Source: Nyssa sinensis (Eukaryota; Streptophyta; Magnoliopsida; Cornales; Nyssaceae). From it: 64,000 nucleotides of DNA. The notes beneath the pieces are model-generated. The model was not told the DNA's origin and did no database searches. It saw only the letters and a list, made by a program, of their open reading frames with translations. The position numbers were made by a program, and so were the translations under genes. Location: contig CM018043.1 in the NCBI GenBank assembly GCA_008638375.1, positions 59,460,510 through 59,524,509 of the forward strand. The letters run 5' to 3'. Positions 1 through 18,029 of the stretch are shown piece by piece (position 1 is the stretch's first letter; every line of letters starts with the position of its first letter).

Positions 1-580
1 CATCGTAGCAAATCCAGCAGAAATCGAAGCAGAAATAGGTCATCGGACAAATCGAAGGGGAAGGACAAATTGAGCAGAAAATCCAGAGGCAGCGACGTCG
101 ATCACCACAGATCGAGAAAATCAGAAACCCTAACGTTAGAGTTCGATGCGCAGAACGGCAAGAGTGAAAAAAAGATAAACCGATAGAAGAGAAACGAAGG
201 ATTGAAGACTTTGCAACGGAATAAAGCTCTAATACCATGTGAAATCTTATGAGAATCTAAGAACAGAGAATGAAACAAAATAGAGAGTGTTCAAGAAAGA
301 GAAAACCTTTCTGCTTCTAATCTTTACAAAAGGATGATGTTTACAAAAGTGGTACAGTACAACTATTTATATATTATTACAAACTATACAAAATATCTCT
401 GTCAAGACTAATTTCTAATTTCAGCTAACTAACTTTGACTGCTATAACAAACTAACAACCTGCTACTATATACATTGCTGTTTGGCAACAAACTAACAAC
501 CTGTTGCTATATATATATTGTTGTTTGGCTGCTTGGGATTTAATCTTCATATCCTCAATTTGCTTTTGTATATTCCAACA
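1..580 (-). mobile_element. Ty1/copia-type LTR retrotransposon, 5' end only
   Basis: Read on the minus strand, a 343 bp LTR candidate (580 to 238) starts TGTTGGAATA and ends TTTCACA. It is followed at once by TGGTATTAGAGC (237-226), the primer-binding site type matched to initiator methionine tRNA and usual in copia elements. The remaining 225 bases to the window edge would be the 5' untranslated leader. No gag reading frame is reached, so lineage and intactness cannot be judged. The other LTR would lie left of the window. Confidence 0.6.
238..580 (-). repeat. LTR of the copia-type element
   Basis: On the minus strand the segment has TG...CA ends, abuts a copia-type primer site on its 3' side, and contains a direct internal repetition of a phrase around ACAAACTAACAACCTG (about 445-465 and 488-505). 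The partner LTR is outside the window, so the outer boundary at 580 rests on the TGTTGGAATA start and is not confirmed by a target duplication. Confidence 0.5.
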
Positions 581-2666
581 CCCACCACCAAAAAATTGCC
601 AGGAACACTCGCAGTAACTACTAGTCTTGACCATCTCTAATCTTTTCAAATTTATCTTTGAAATTATACAATAAACAACCCTCAACATCTTCGGTCGTTG
701 TTGTCGGCGCAACCTCGTTGCTATGCTCCATCTCTATCATCACAAACCCCCTTGCACATCACTGAAGCCACCATTACCTCCCCCTTGTCAGCCACACCAG
801 CCATACCCGACGCTTTCCATGACCCACATGTACATATAGCCCCCTCACGACCATAGCCAATCCTCACCCAAAAAAATGGAGCTACCCTTCTAGGATTTGA
901 AGTTGCAGTGAAAATAAGTTGGGGTAGAGAGGGTAGAGAGCGTGAGGAGGGAGATTGGTGAGAATGAGTTGTAACTTTGCAATAATATCCTTTGAATTTG
1001 CATGAGTCTTGTGCGTGCTCTTTTTCCATCCATATTAAACGTTCAAGTGTGACAGAATGATGAAATTGAAATGGAGCTAAAAATCGAAAGGTGAAATTGA
1101 CAAAATTGAAAAAATAGGGATTAAAATGAAATTCGGAATAAAGTTCAAGGGTGAAAAGTGTAATTTACCCACAAAAATAAGTTATTTGTCTTAAATTCAT
1201 TTTTATATAAAATAAAAAAAAAATCTTTAAAAAAGTTAGAAAAAAATTGAAAAAATCGTAAAAACAAGGGGGCAATTTTGTCATTCTGAAAAAAAAATTA
1301 ATTTGAGGGACTATTTATAATTTGTTACTAAAAGTATAAAAGATTCAGAAATCTCAAAGAAAATCCGTGTAATTATCAAAATTCATAAAAAGTCAGTGTA
1401 ATTTACCTTAAAAAAATACCCCTAACTTTAAGTTGTATATATGAATTTTCTTTTTAAAATTTTAGTCTAGTGCATGAAATTTTAGAGATGCCCGGCCTTG
1501 ATAAATTTTTGATTAGTTACATTTTTAATTACTTGCTAAAATTTGGTTTTAAATTGAAAAAATGCTTCTAAACGATTTTTAACCAAAATTGATTTGGAGT
1601 AACGAATCATGTTTAGTTGCAAAATTTCAAGTCCAAATTAAGGATATAAACAAAGTAGACTTATTGGGTACCAGCGGCAAGCTCTGCCTTTTTGTTTTCT
1701 ACTTAACATTTTTGTTAAGGGTGCAAAAATGTAATAACTAGGACAACTCCCCATTTTTCTTGGTTGGGGGATGGGTGAAACTCTCAATTTTTTTTTTTTA
1801 AATATATTAATAAAAAAGCAACCAAAAAAAAAATTTCAAAAATTTCAGTGGACCACACCCTTGTATGGTGCATATTTATTATTATTTTTTTTTGGGATAA
1901 AAAGTGCTGTGGGGCAGAATGGAAATCCTAAATATAATGTGTGTGCAGTGACTTGATTAAGAGTCGTGTGTATAAAAAAGATATATCTTTTCATTTCGGA
2001 TAAGTCACCTTACCTACCAAGGATAAGTCTTATCTTCTAATGTATGAAGTATGGATAAATGAACAATAAAGCTAATTCAATATAGCAGTATTGGTACAAG
2101 ATATCTAAAATTAAGATGTTTGCATTTTCTAGCCGAACTTTATTTTTCATCTTTCCTTGTTTTTTCCTTTATTTTCTTTCACCAGCACATGGATCTCTAT
2201 TAAAATGAAAATGATTAGGCCAGCTATCAATAATGCTATTATTTTTTTCCCCAGCACATGTTTCTCAGAATAAAGATAAAGATGACTTGCACATGTTTCA
2301 TAAAATAAAAACAAAGCACATGTTTTCACATGGCAAAGCATCAATAATGCAAGTACATATCCATTAGCTATAAAGACTTTTAGGGGAGCATAGTACAATT
2401 TTTAAAGCAGTTGTTACAATTACTACAAGAAGAAATTGCTTTGGTAATCACCATTTTCATACATGGCAGCTTTGCTAATAATGTGATCTTCCATACATAA
2501 GCAGTGTTGTCAACGACTAATTTATTGTAAAGAAATCATTACTATATACTTCATATGGCTTTCTTCAAGTTATAGTATTATGCATAATATCATTGTTGCG
2601 GGAAAGACAAAATCAAAAGGCTAGCCAGCCCAGTGAATGAGGACGAGGCTCTCGCAGAAGACAGAA
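581..2666. other. Intergenic, no gene recognised
   Basis: AT-rich sequence with no ORF longer than about 100 codons that resembles a protein. The open frames here have low-complexity composition. The right end (roughly 2400-2666) should contain the 3' UTR of the reductase gene, but no polyadenylation signal is convincing enough to mark. Confidence 0.6.
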
Positions 2667-10112
<7,446 letters not shown>

Positions 10113-10254
10113 CTACCAGAGCCGCTACATTTATAGGGAGGATGAGATGAGGGACAGTGATGTCGTGTTCTTGACAAAAAGGAAAGCGGAGGCAGCAAGT
10201 TTATTCAAATTGACGATAGAACCCTTGTCAGTACTGTTACGGGTCGTTACTTTT

Positions 10255-10275
10255 GGGGGGGGGGGGGGGGGGGGG
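10255..10275. repeat. Poly(G) run of 21
   Basis: An uninterrupted run of about 21 G on the plus strand, 240 bases upstream of the reductase start codon. Such long G runs are uncommon in AT-rich plant DNA and prone to length error in sequencing. Confidence 0.9.
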
Positions 10276-11031
10276 AATTTTTAAGGAATTGTGGGGATCG
10301 AGTGAATAAAAGTTGGTAAAAAAACGTCACTGCCTGCGTCATAATTTGACTTCCAACTCACATATTTGACCACGATGGCTAAATCTGAGACCATTTTTCG
10401 AAGGACCTGATGTGATGGGTACTCTCTTTTTTTAATAAAAAAAATAATAAATTAAAATAGAAAAAAAAAAAAAAAAAAGGAGAAGAAACATGCTTTAAAA
10501 GAAGAGTTTTGTTAAGGTGAGTGGGGAGATGAAATTTTTGTAATTTTATTGAATTGTGCAATAAACGTACGAGACTCTATTGATTTGTGTTGCAAAGATT
10601 TCATCTTCATAGCAATGTTCCTAAAAAATAAAAACAGCACCCGGTTAAAAGATATAGATGAGGAGTAGTCTGAATTTCTTTTTTTTAATATTCAATTTAA
10701 AGAAAAGCAGACCCCTTAAACATTCGCATGAATGTTAATTCAAGACTTAATTTTTTTTTAATACATAATAAGTACATTAAATATATGAAAATAATAATCA
10801 CAAATTCATGATAATGCCTAAATAGAGAATTACAAAAATCTCTACAAAAAATTATCAAGAGACAAGAAGAATAAGGAAAAGTCTTCAATACTACAGAAGA
10901 ATTATGAGTGAATCCAACTTAGAACATTCCCAATCTCCATTAAAAGACTAACAAACCCATAGCTGAATCAAGACCCCAATCCTTAACATGTAGAAGAGGA
11001 AGAAATGTCAGGACAGTAGCGAATTTAAAAT
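10276..11031. other. Intergenic, no gene recognised
   Basis: AT-rich with poly(A)/poly(T) runs near 10440-10480 and 10750. No protein-like ORF and no repeat structure that I can support. Confidence 0.5.
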
Positions 11032-11290
11032 TTACGAGGGAGCATCCTCTAGCCACATAGACTTGTCAAAAGATTTATTAGAGAACCGAACTAACACTGG
11101 CGACCCGATATGGAAACAAAGCTACATTGGAAGGTTCGGAATCTCATTGAAAGAAGCTTAACAATAGGTGAGTGAATAGTTGCAAGAGAGTCTTCTTCTA
11201 CAATAAGATCTCTGATTCTAATATAGTTGCAAAGCTAATAGCATGAAATAGTGGCAAGTAATTCTTAGACAACTTACTAGGGGCTGCTCT
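11032..11290 (-). pseudogene. LINE-type RNase H domain remnant
   Basis: Read on the minus strand, the segment keeps fragments typical of the C-terminal RNase H-like domain of plant non-LTR retrotransposons: a VEEDSLATI-like acidic motif, and near the end SMWLEDAPS followed by a stop at 11034-11032. The frame between them is broken. It is a short 5'-truncated relic; the rest of the LINE is not recognisable here. Confidence 0.45.
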
Positions 11291-11532
11291 TGGATAAAGC
11301 CAATAAAGTAATCATTTTACGTCCTTTATAAAGAAAGCTCTTAAATTTTATGTTTTTATAATATAATTCAGATTAAAAGTTTAAGTTCAATAGAAATCTA
11401 ATTCTATTAATAAGGCCACATAAAGACGCTAATTTTTTTTTAATTATATTAAAAGAACTTTGTTCGGTAGTTTTTTCTATTGCTTAATTTATATTTTATA
11501 GTAACTGTTAAAATTATTCAATTATTGGATTA

Positions 11533-12216
11533 TGATATACCACAAACAGACACACCAATCACTTTGAGACACGTGTGCCCACTGAGTTAACAAATCTCGA
11601 TCCTACAGAGCTGACAATTTCGATCATACAGAACAGCCACAAGCCTTCAGGGTATTCTCATATATGTCTATCATACAGAGCAGCCACAAGCCTTCAGGGC
11701 ATTCTTATTTATATATCATTCAGAGCCGATAAACTCGGTCATACAGTACAGATGAAGCCTTCAAGGCATTCTCATATATACATCTTCCAGACCTTCCGTT
11801 CTGGACAATATTTATTCAACACTTCATATGGATCCAATCTTATGGTTTCCTTAACAACTGTCAAGCGGGGAATAAGGAAACGGTCTTCAATGCGGAAACT
11901 ACTATTTATTATTATCTCCATCTACGACTCAAGGATCCAGAAGGTAACTACAATCTCCGATGATCATATCCCTATATTCATGGCATCGAATCCTAATTAA
12001 CTTAGGAAAGCCACGGCTTATATATTAAACCCTAGAGGTACGCTTTTACTTTCATGCTCATTCTTTGGCTTTCAATACAGTCTTTCAATTCCCTTACTTA
12101 CTTAAGCATCGGAGCGGCTACCGCCGGAGCCAATCCGGTGGTCCTCTGATCATCTCTCTGAGTGTTCTACAGGTCACGGAGCCCTCACGTGTTGCGAGTC
12201 AAAAAGTGCAGCATCA
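11533..12216 (+). repeat. 5' LTR of the Tat element
   Basis: 684 bp, TG...CA ends. It differs from the 3' LTR by four substitutions and two single-base indels by eye. A TATA-like CTTATATATTA lies at 12017-12027. The first half contains repeated phrases around CAAGCCTTCAGGG that can form small hairpins. Confidence 0.95.
12017..12027 (+). promoter_or_regulatory. TATA-like box in the 5' LTR
   Basis: CTTATATATTA followed by AAACCCTAG, about 190 bases before the LTR end, a suitable place for the sense promoter. The same sequence recurs in the 3' LTR near 23244-23254. Confidence 0.5.
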
Positions 12217-12219
12217 GTT

Positions 12220-12237
12220 TGGCGCCGTCTGTGGGAA
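12220..12237 (+). promoter_or_regulatory. Primer-binding site of the Tat element
   Basis: TGGCGCCGTCTGTGGGAA, three bases after the 5' LTR. It begins with TGG, as expected for pairing to a tRNA CCA end. The same sequence stands after the LTR at 63281. I have not assigned the tRNA. Confidence 0.85.
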
Positions 12238-12296
12238 ACGACTAATCTCCAAAGTGCTCTACTCATAAAACTCATCTTTTTCCCCACCGGAAAACC

Positions 12297-14176
12297 ATGG
12301 CACCAAATCTCCGACCACGACAGAATGCTCAGAATGCGCAAAACACTCAACGTCAGCCGCCTGCTCCCCGCACAAGGGGGCCAGCGGCCAATCCCATGCG
12401 ACAAGAGATCGAAGCCATAAAACGACACAATGAACTGGTGCAGGAACATCTGCTTACCATCATTAGAACGCTGGCGACACTTACACAGAACCAAGCGACG
12501 GGTTCTCCTAGCCCGCCGGTCAACTTCGCTGTAGGGACGCAACCTCCTGTTGCTACAGAGAACGCCGAACCCCATGCGCAGGCTCCAACTAACCTGCCTG
12601 GGCACCCCTCCGGCGTTGCTCGCGCTGGTCGAGATCCACAGCCATCAACGGTTCCTGGCTGGGGAACATCCGCTTTCATTCCCGACGTGCATTACCGAAG
12701 CACTACTCGAGCCCCAACTCCTAGGGTTTCGGAAGCACCGCCGGCACTGCAGGAACCTTATCATGCAGCACCAGTCCCTCCGGTTCGGATTCCTCCTCCG
12801 TCCGAAGGGCGTAATCAACCCTACTACCACCTGAAGCCGAGGCTGTCAGACAGGGTTCACAAGATGTCAGAGTCAAAGACCCGCGGAGGGTAGAGGAAAT
12901 TGCCGAGTCAATAGACCGGACAGTCACCATGAGGGGACCTCAGCACCCTCCAGAACAAGACGAACTGGCCAGGCTGCTCGGAAGACTGGCCACTCCGTTC
13001 ACTCACGCTATCATGTCAGAAGAGAGGCCCAGAAAGTTCATGGTGCCCAAGTTCACTCTCTATGACGGATCTGGAGATCCAGGAGATCACCTTTCTCATT
13101 ACCAGCATACGATGGCCCTTCACGGAGCCTCGGATGCTTTCATGTGCCGGACGTTCATCACCAGCTTAAAGGGAACTGCTCTGAAGTGGTTTCACAACCT
13201 CCCCCCAAACTCCGTTATTAGCTTCTACGAGCTCGGTAGGCAGTTCTTGGACAGGTTTATGACCAGCAGGAGGCTTAGAAGGGGGCCAGAATTCCTGCTG
13301 AATGTAAAGCAGACCAGGGAGGAATCCCTCCGAGCCTACATTGCACGCTTCAACACCGAACTCACTGAGATCACGGATTGCAGCCCGAAATTCCTCGTAG
13401 CAGCCCTTACGGCCGGGCTTGCCCAAGGTGGGTTCAGAGATTCCTTGACAAAGAGCCCTCCAGCCGATATGGCGGCACTAATGGATCGGGCCAGAAAATA
13501 TATCAACCTGGAAGAGGCCAACCGCTCAGCCCAGAAGGGCAAGGATCAGACCCAGAGGGATAATCCGAAGCGGGAGGATCACAAGAAGGAGGATCACAGA
13601 AGAGACTCCAACAAAAAGAGGGCCAGGAGCCCAGAGAAGAGAACAGCTCCCAGAGCTGTGTACAACTCCGCACCAAGGGAGTTCACCAACTTCACTCCCC
13701 TGAACACCACTCCGAACCAGGTACTCCGGCAGATCAGAGATCGGGAAAACCTGAGGTGGCCGGAGCCAATCAAGGGAGATCCCAGCCTGCGGGACCAAAG
13801 TAAGTATTGTAATTTCCATAAAGATCATGGACATACAACTAACTCTTGCAGGACCCTCCGATATGAGATAGAGCAGCTCATAAAGAAGGGACGTCTTCGG
13901 GAGTTCGTCAAGCAGGACGGACGACAGAACCCCCAAGAGGACAAGCCTCAGCAGCGGCCAGATCAGAGGCCCGAACAGAGGCAGGAGCAGAGGGAAGGAC
14001 GAAACGAGCCTCAGAGGCAGAACAATCACGTCATCTACGTCCTCCATGCTGACTCCCCTGTTACAGGAATGTCCAACAGGGCAAGAAAGAGATATGCTCG
14101 GGAGGCCAGAACCGCCCCAAACGTCCTGCAGATCTCCAACGTCGAAAAGAGGCTCAAGCCAGGGCCGGAGATCTAG
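12297..14176 (+). pseudogene. Gag of the Tat element, frame-broken
   Basis: Capsid-like polyprotein of the retrotransposon. The first part runs from ATG 12297 and is proline-rich. It leaves frame near 12860-12893, and the rest continues in another frame (ATG at 12929, open to TAG at 14174-14176). The second part has the retrotransposon gag core (SHYQHTMALHG, GTALKWFHNLPPNSI-like, FLDRFMTSRR, ESLRAYIARFN), a long Lys/Arg/Glu-rich linker, and a zinc-knuckle-like C..H....GH....C segment near 13807-13857. The single frame change looks like a small indel in a once continuous gag. The TAG end is in frame with the protease that follows, so gag and pol may have been one frame originally. Confidence 0.85.
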
Positions 14177-14662
14177 TTCACCGAGCAAGATCTAGCAGGG
14201 GTACACTGCCCTCACAGTGATGCCCTCGTTATTACCCTCAGAATCACCAATTTCGAGACCAGAAGAGTCCTGGTCGACACTGGCAGCTCAGTCAACATTC
14301 TGTTCCATGAACCGCTTAAACAGATGGGCATAGACCAGGACAACGTCAAGCCCACCACTGCCGTGATGGCAGCTTTTGATGGCAACCTCAGCACCTCACT
14401 GGGGAGAGTTGACCTTCCTACCACTGTAGGAGAAGGTGAAGGGCAGAAGACCACCATCACGGAATACATGGTACTGAACATGAAGTCTCCCTACAACGTC
14501 ATAATCGGGAGACCCTGGTTGCATCAGATAGGGGCAGTCACTTCGACCCTTCATCAGTGTCTGAAGTACGTCCACAATCAAAGCGTACACTCGGTCCGAG
14601 GATGTCAGCCAACCTCCCGAGAGTGTCACGCTATTGCCCTCAAAGAGAAAGCTCCGAAATAG
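14177..14662 (+). pseudogene. Aspartic protease domain of the Tat element
   Basis: In the same frame as the downstream gag part and the RT, between TAG codons at 14174-14176 and 14660-14662. It contains the retroviral-type active-site motif VDTGSSVNIL near 14274-14303 and a conserved IGRPWLHQIGA segment near 14504-14533. This enzyme cuts the polyprotein. The two stops either end it or reflect single-base damage, since the frame is otherwise open across both. Confidence 0.8.
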
Positions 14663-14716
14663 CAATTACAGTACACTCGGGACTGTGCAGATCCGGTCTT
14701 CACTCACACTCCCGAG

Positions 14717-16954
14717 GTGGAAGATTGCCCCTCCAGCGTTGAAGAGCCCCTGAGTCCAAGGGGACGTGACAGCCGAGCCAAACCTGTTGGCGAGCCCATT
14801 AAAATACTGGTCAGTTCAGAAGCAGAGGGGTGTTACTTGTACATCGGTCCAGACCTTACACATACCGAGCAGGAAAAGATAGTCAGGTTTCTGAAAAACA
14901 ACCTCTCTATCTTTGCTTGGGAGACCAGGGACATGGAGGGAATAGATCCTAATCTAATAACTCACAAACTGATGGTAGATCCGGATCACCCCCCAGTCAG
15001 ACAGAAGAGAAGGCCGATCGCTCCTGATCGGCATCGGATTATAAACGAAGAAGTCCAGAGGCTGCTGGACGCTAGGATGATACGGGAAGTTTTCTATCCC
15101 GAGTGGCTAGCCAACACCGTGCTTGTTAAGAAGAAGAACGGCAAGTGGAGAGTCTGTGTTGACTATACAGACCTCAACAAAGCATGCCCCAAAGACAGCT
15201 TTCCACTGCCGAGAATAGACCAACTGGTTGACGCCACTACAGGGCATGAACTTATGAGTTTCATGGACGCATACTCTGGATACAACCAGATCCAGATGTA
15301 CCCTCCAGATCAAGAGAAGACTGCCTTCATAACCGAAAGAGGACTCTACTGCTACAGAGTGATGCCTTTCGGTTTGAAGAATGCTGGAGCCACTTATCAG
15401 CAGTTGGTGAACAAGATGTTCAGCCCACTACTCGGTAGCACCATGGAGGTTTACATCGACGACATGCTGGTAAAGAGCCTTCAGAAAGACAGTCACCTCC
15501 AGCACTTGGCCCAGACCTTCGATATCCTCAGACAACACAGGATGAAGCTCAACCCCTCGAAATGTACCTTCGGAGTTACGAAGGGAAAATTCTTGGGATA
15601 CATCGTCTCTCAAAGAGGTATCGAAGCAGATCCCACTCAGATCCAAGCCCTGATTGGGCTGAAGTCACCAAGAACCAGAAAGGAGATTCAGGCACTGAAC
15701 GGCAGAATTGTAGCACTGAGCAGATTTATATCCAAGTCCACCGACCGCTGCCTACCTTTCTTCAAAGCTCTGAAGGGCGGCAAGACTTTGCAATGGACAG
15801 AAGAATGCGAGCAGTCCTTTCAAGAACTGAAGGAGTATCTAGCTTCTCCAGAGCTCCTGTCAAAACCAGTACAAGGAGAAAAGCTGCTCCTGTACCTTGC
15901 AGTCTCCGAGAACGCGGTCAGCTCCGCACTAATTAGACAAGACAGAGGAGTACAGAGGCCTATATTCTACGTCAGTAGGGCACTACTTGACACGGAGAAA
16001 AGATACCCAGAAATAGAGAAGCTGGCCTATGCCTTGGTTATATCAGCTCGGAAGCTTCGACCTTATTTCCAGGCCCATCCAATCGAGATCCCAACTGCCT
16101 ATCCCCTGAAGTCAGTACTGAGGAAACCTGAAGTATCGGGAAGATTGGTAAAGTGGTCTGTGGAGCTAGGGGAGTTCGACATAGCATATGTACCCCGGAA
16201 CTCCATCAAAGGGCAGGCCTTAGCCGACTTCGTAGCCGAGCTCACCCCGGCACTTCAGATCAAAGCACAAGTCACCGAGACTTTGGGAACCTGGCTGCTG
16301 TACATTGATGGATCGTCAACCGATCAAGGATCAGGGGTAGGTCTGGTGCTACAGTCCCCCGATGGGCTCACATCAGAAAAAGCAGTCAGCCTGGGATTCA
16401 GAGCTTCTAATAATGAAGCCGAATATGAAGCCCTAATCTTAGGGATGAAACTTGCCTTGAAATGCGAGGCTCAGAACCTCGATGTCTTCTCTGACTCCCA
16501 ACTGGTAGTAAGCCAGGTCTTGGGAGAATTTGCCATCAAAGATGACAGGATGCTTCGGTATTCCGAACTGGTGAGCCACTTGAAGAATTCCTTCCAGACG
16601 TTTACCATCCAGAAAATTGAGAGAAGCCAGAATTGCAGAGCAGATGCTCTAGCTAACATGGCCTCCCGCCTCAAATCTGAAGCAGACTCCACAATTAAAA
16701 TCTCTTTTCAGCCAGGATCCAGCATCGAGGAAGCACAAGTCGTTCAAATTGACGAACAGCCCCAGAACTGGATGACCCTCGATCCTCCAGTATCTAAGGT
16801 CCGGTCTCCTCCCAGAGGACAAAAACAAAGCCAGGAGAATCCGAATCAGAGCGGCTCGGTACCTGATCCTGAACAACAAGCTTTACAGAAGGTCGTATTC
16901 TCAACCTCTGCTAAAATGCTTAGCCCCAGACGAATCACAGTATGTCTTGGCTGA
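14717..16954 (+). CDS. Reverse transcriptase, RNase H and second RNase H of the Tat element
   Basis: An open frame of 745 codons from the first ATG. The RT domain (about codons 85-290) has KNGKWRVCVDYTDLNKACPKD, MPFGLKNAGATYQ and the catalytic YIDD. The following RNase H-like domain (LYLAVSENAVSSALI...) lacks the usual first acidic residue. A second RNase H follows (about codons 530-650) with LLYIDGSS, NNEAEYEAL, SDSQLV and RADALANM, supplying the D-E-D-D set. This dual arrangement is characteristic of Tat elements. The end is out of frame: a frameshift around 16800-16940 separates it from integrase, overlapping by a few bases. Confidence 0.92.
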   Translation: MEDCPSSVEEPLSPRGRDSRAKPVGEPIKILVSSEAEGCYLYIGPDLTHTEQEKIVRFLKNNLSIFAWETRDMEGIDPNLITHKLMVDPDHPPVRQKRRPIAPDRHRIINEEVQRLLDARMIREVFYPEWLANTVLVKKKNGKWRVCVDYTDLNKACPKDSFPLPRIDQLVDATTGHELMSFMDAYSGYNQIQMYPPDQEKTAFITERGLYCYRVMPFGLKNAGATYQQLVNKMFSPLLGSTMEVYIDDMLVKSLQKDSHLQHLAQTFDILRQHRMKLNPSKCTFGVTKGKFLGYIVSQRGIEADPTQIQALIGLKSPRTRKEIQALNGRIVALSRFISKSTDRCLPFFKALKGGKTLQWTEECEQSFQELKEYLASPELLSKPVQGEKLLLYLAVSENAVSSALIRQDRGVQRPIFYVSRALLDTEKRYPEIEKLAYALVISARKLRPYFQAHPIEIPTAYPLKSVLRKPEVSGRLVKWSVELGEFDIAYVPRNSIKGQALADFVAELTPALQIKAQVTETLGTWLLYIDGSSTDQGSGVGLVLQSPDGLTSEKAVSLGFRASNNEAEYEALILGMKLALKCEAQNLDVFSDSQLVVSQVLGEFAIKDDRMLRYSELVSHLKNSFQTFTIQKIERSQNCRADALANMASRLKSEADSTIKISFQPGSSIEEAQVVQIDEQPQNWMTLDPPVSKVRSPPRGQKQSQENPNQSGSVPDPEQQALQKVVFSTSAKMLSPRRITVCLG

Positions 16955-18005
16955 AATACATGAGGGAATCTGCGGGAATCATAATGGGGGCAGAACTATA
17001 GCCCACCGAGCTCTATCGCAGGGCTACTACTGGCCCGGCATGTTGAAGCAGGCTAAAGAATATGTTCGGAAGTGCGACAAGTGCCAGAGATTCGCCCCGT
17101 ACCAACATCAGCCTCAGCACGAGCTTATCCCGATTCCTAGTCCCTGGCCCTTTGCTCAATGGGGAATGGACATTGTGGGCCCGTTACCACGAGCACCTCC
17201 AAACAGGAAGTACCTCTTGGTGGCCATCGACTACTTCTCTAAATGGGCCGAAGCCGAGCCTTTAACGCATATTACAGAAAAGGAAGTCGAAAGCTTCACC
17301 TGGAAGAACATTGTCTGCAGGTTTGGCATACCACGTGTAATTATCTCGGACAATGGGACACAATTCACTGGTAAAGGCTTCAAGGCATTCTGCGAAAATC
17401 TCAACATCAGGCAGCACTTTGCCTCTCCAGGCCATCCGCAAGCAAACGGGCAAGCAGAGGTCACCAACCGAACAATCCTTGACGGGTTAAAGAAGAGGTT
17501 GGAACAGGCCAAAGGAAAATGGGCAGAAGAACTCCCTGGAGTCCTTTGGGCCTACAGAACAACCAGAAGAACTCCCACCTCTGAAACTCCCTTCTCACTA
17601 GCCTATGGAACAGAAGCGGTAATTCCGGTTGAGATCGGTATGCCAACTCTGAGGACTGAGGCCTTCGAGCAAGAATCCAATGATCAGCAGCTGATGGAAA
17701 ACTTGGATTTGCTCGAAGAAAGAAGGGATCAAGCCAGCATCAGGATGGAAGCTTATCAGTAGAGAATGGTCAACAAATCCAAGGTAGGACTCAAAACAGT
17801 CAACTTTCAAGTTGGAGACTTCATCTTAAGAAGAGTCTTTCAAAACACCAAGGATCCCACCATGGGAAAGTTGTCACCAAACTGGGAAGGCCCCTACAAA
17901 GTAACAAAGGTCGTTCGACCTACCACTTACTGGCTTGAAGACATGACTGGGAAACCTGTTCCTAGGCCATGGAACGTAGAACACTTGCGGAAGTATTATC
18001 AATGA
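16947..18005 (+). pseudogene. Integrase of the Tat element, one in-frame stop
   Basis: Starts with the HHCC zinc-binding region (HEGICGNHNGG ... KCDKCQRF). The core has the D,D(35)E pattern in MDIVGPLP, ISDNGTQFTG and HPQANGQAEV. A TAG at 17760-17762 interrupts the frame between the core and a C-terminal segment (17766-18005) that ends ...PWNVEHLRKYYQ. No chromodomain is seen, as expected outside the chromovirus branch. Its N-terminus lacks its own convincing start and was once joined to the RNase H frame. Confidence 0.88.
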
Positions 18006-18029
18006 AGATTTCTTTTTACTTCCATAAAC

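Noticed and set aside
721..1029. 102-codon minus-strand frame near the window start
   Set aside because: No recognisable domain and unusual composition; could be chance or old transposon flank.
13526..14188. 220-codon minus-strand open frame opposite gag
   Set aside because: It is the mirror of the conserved gag frame and zinc-knuckle region; no start context or domain of its own.
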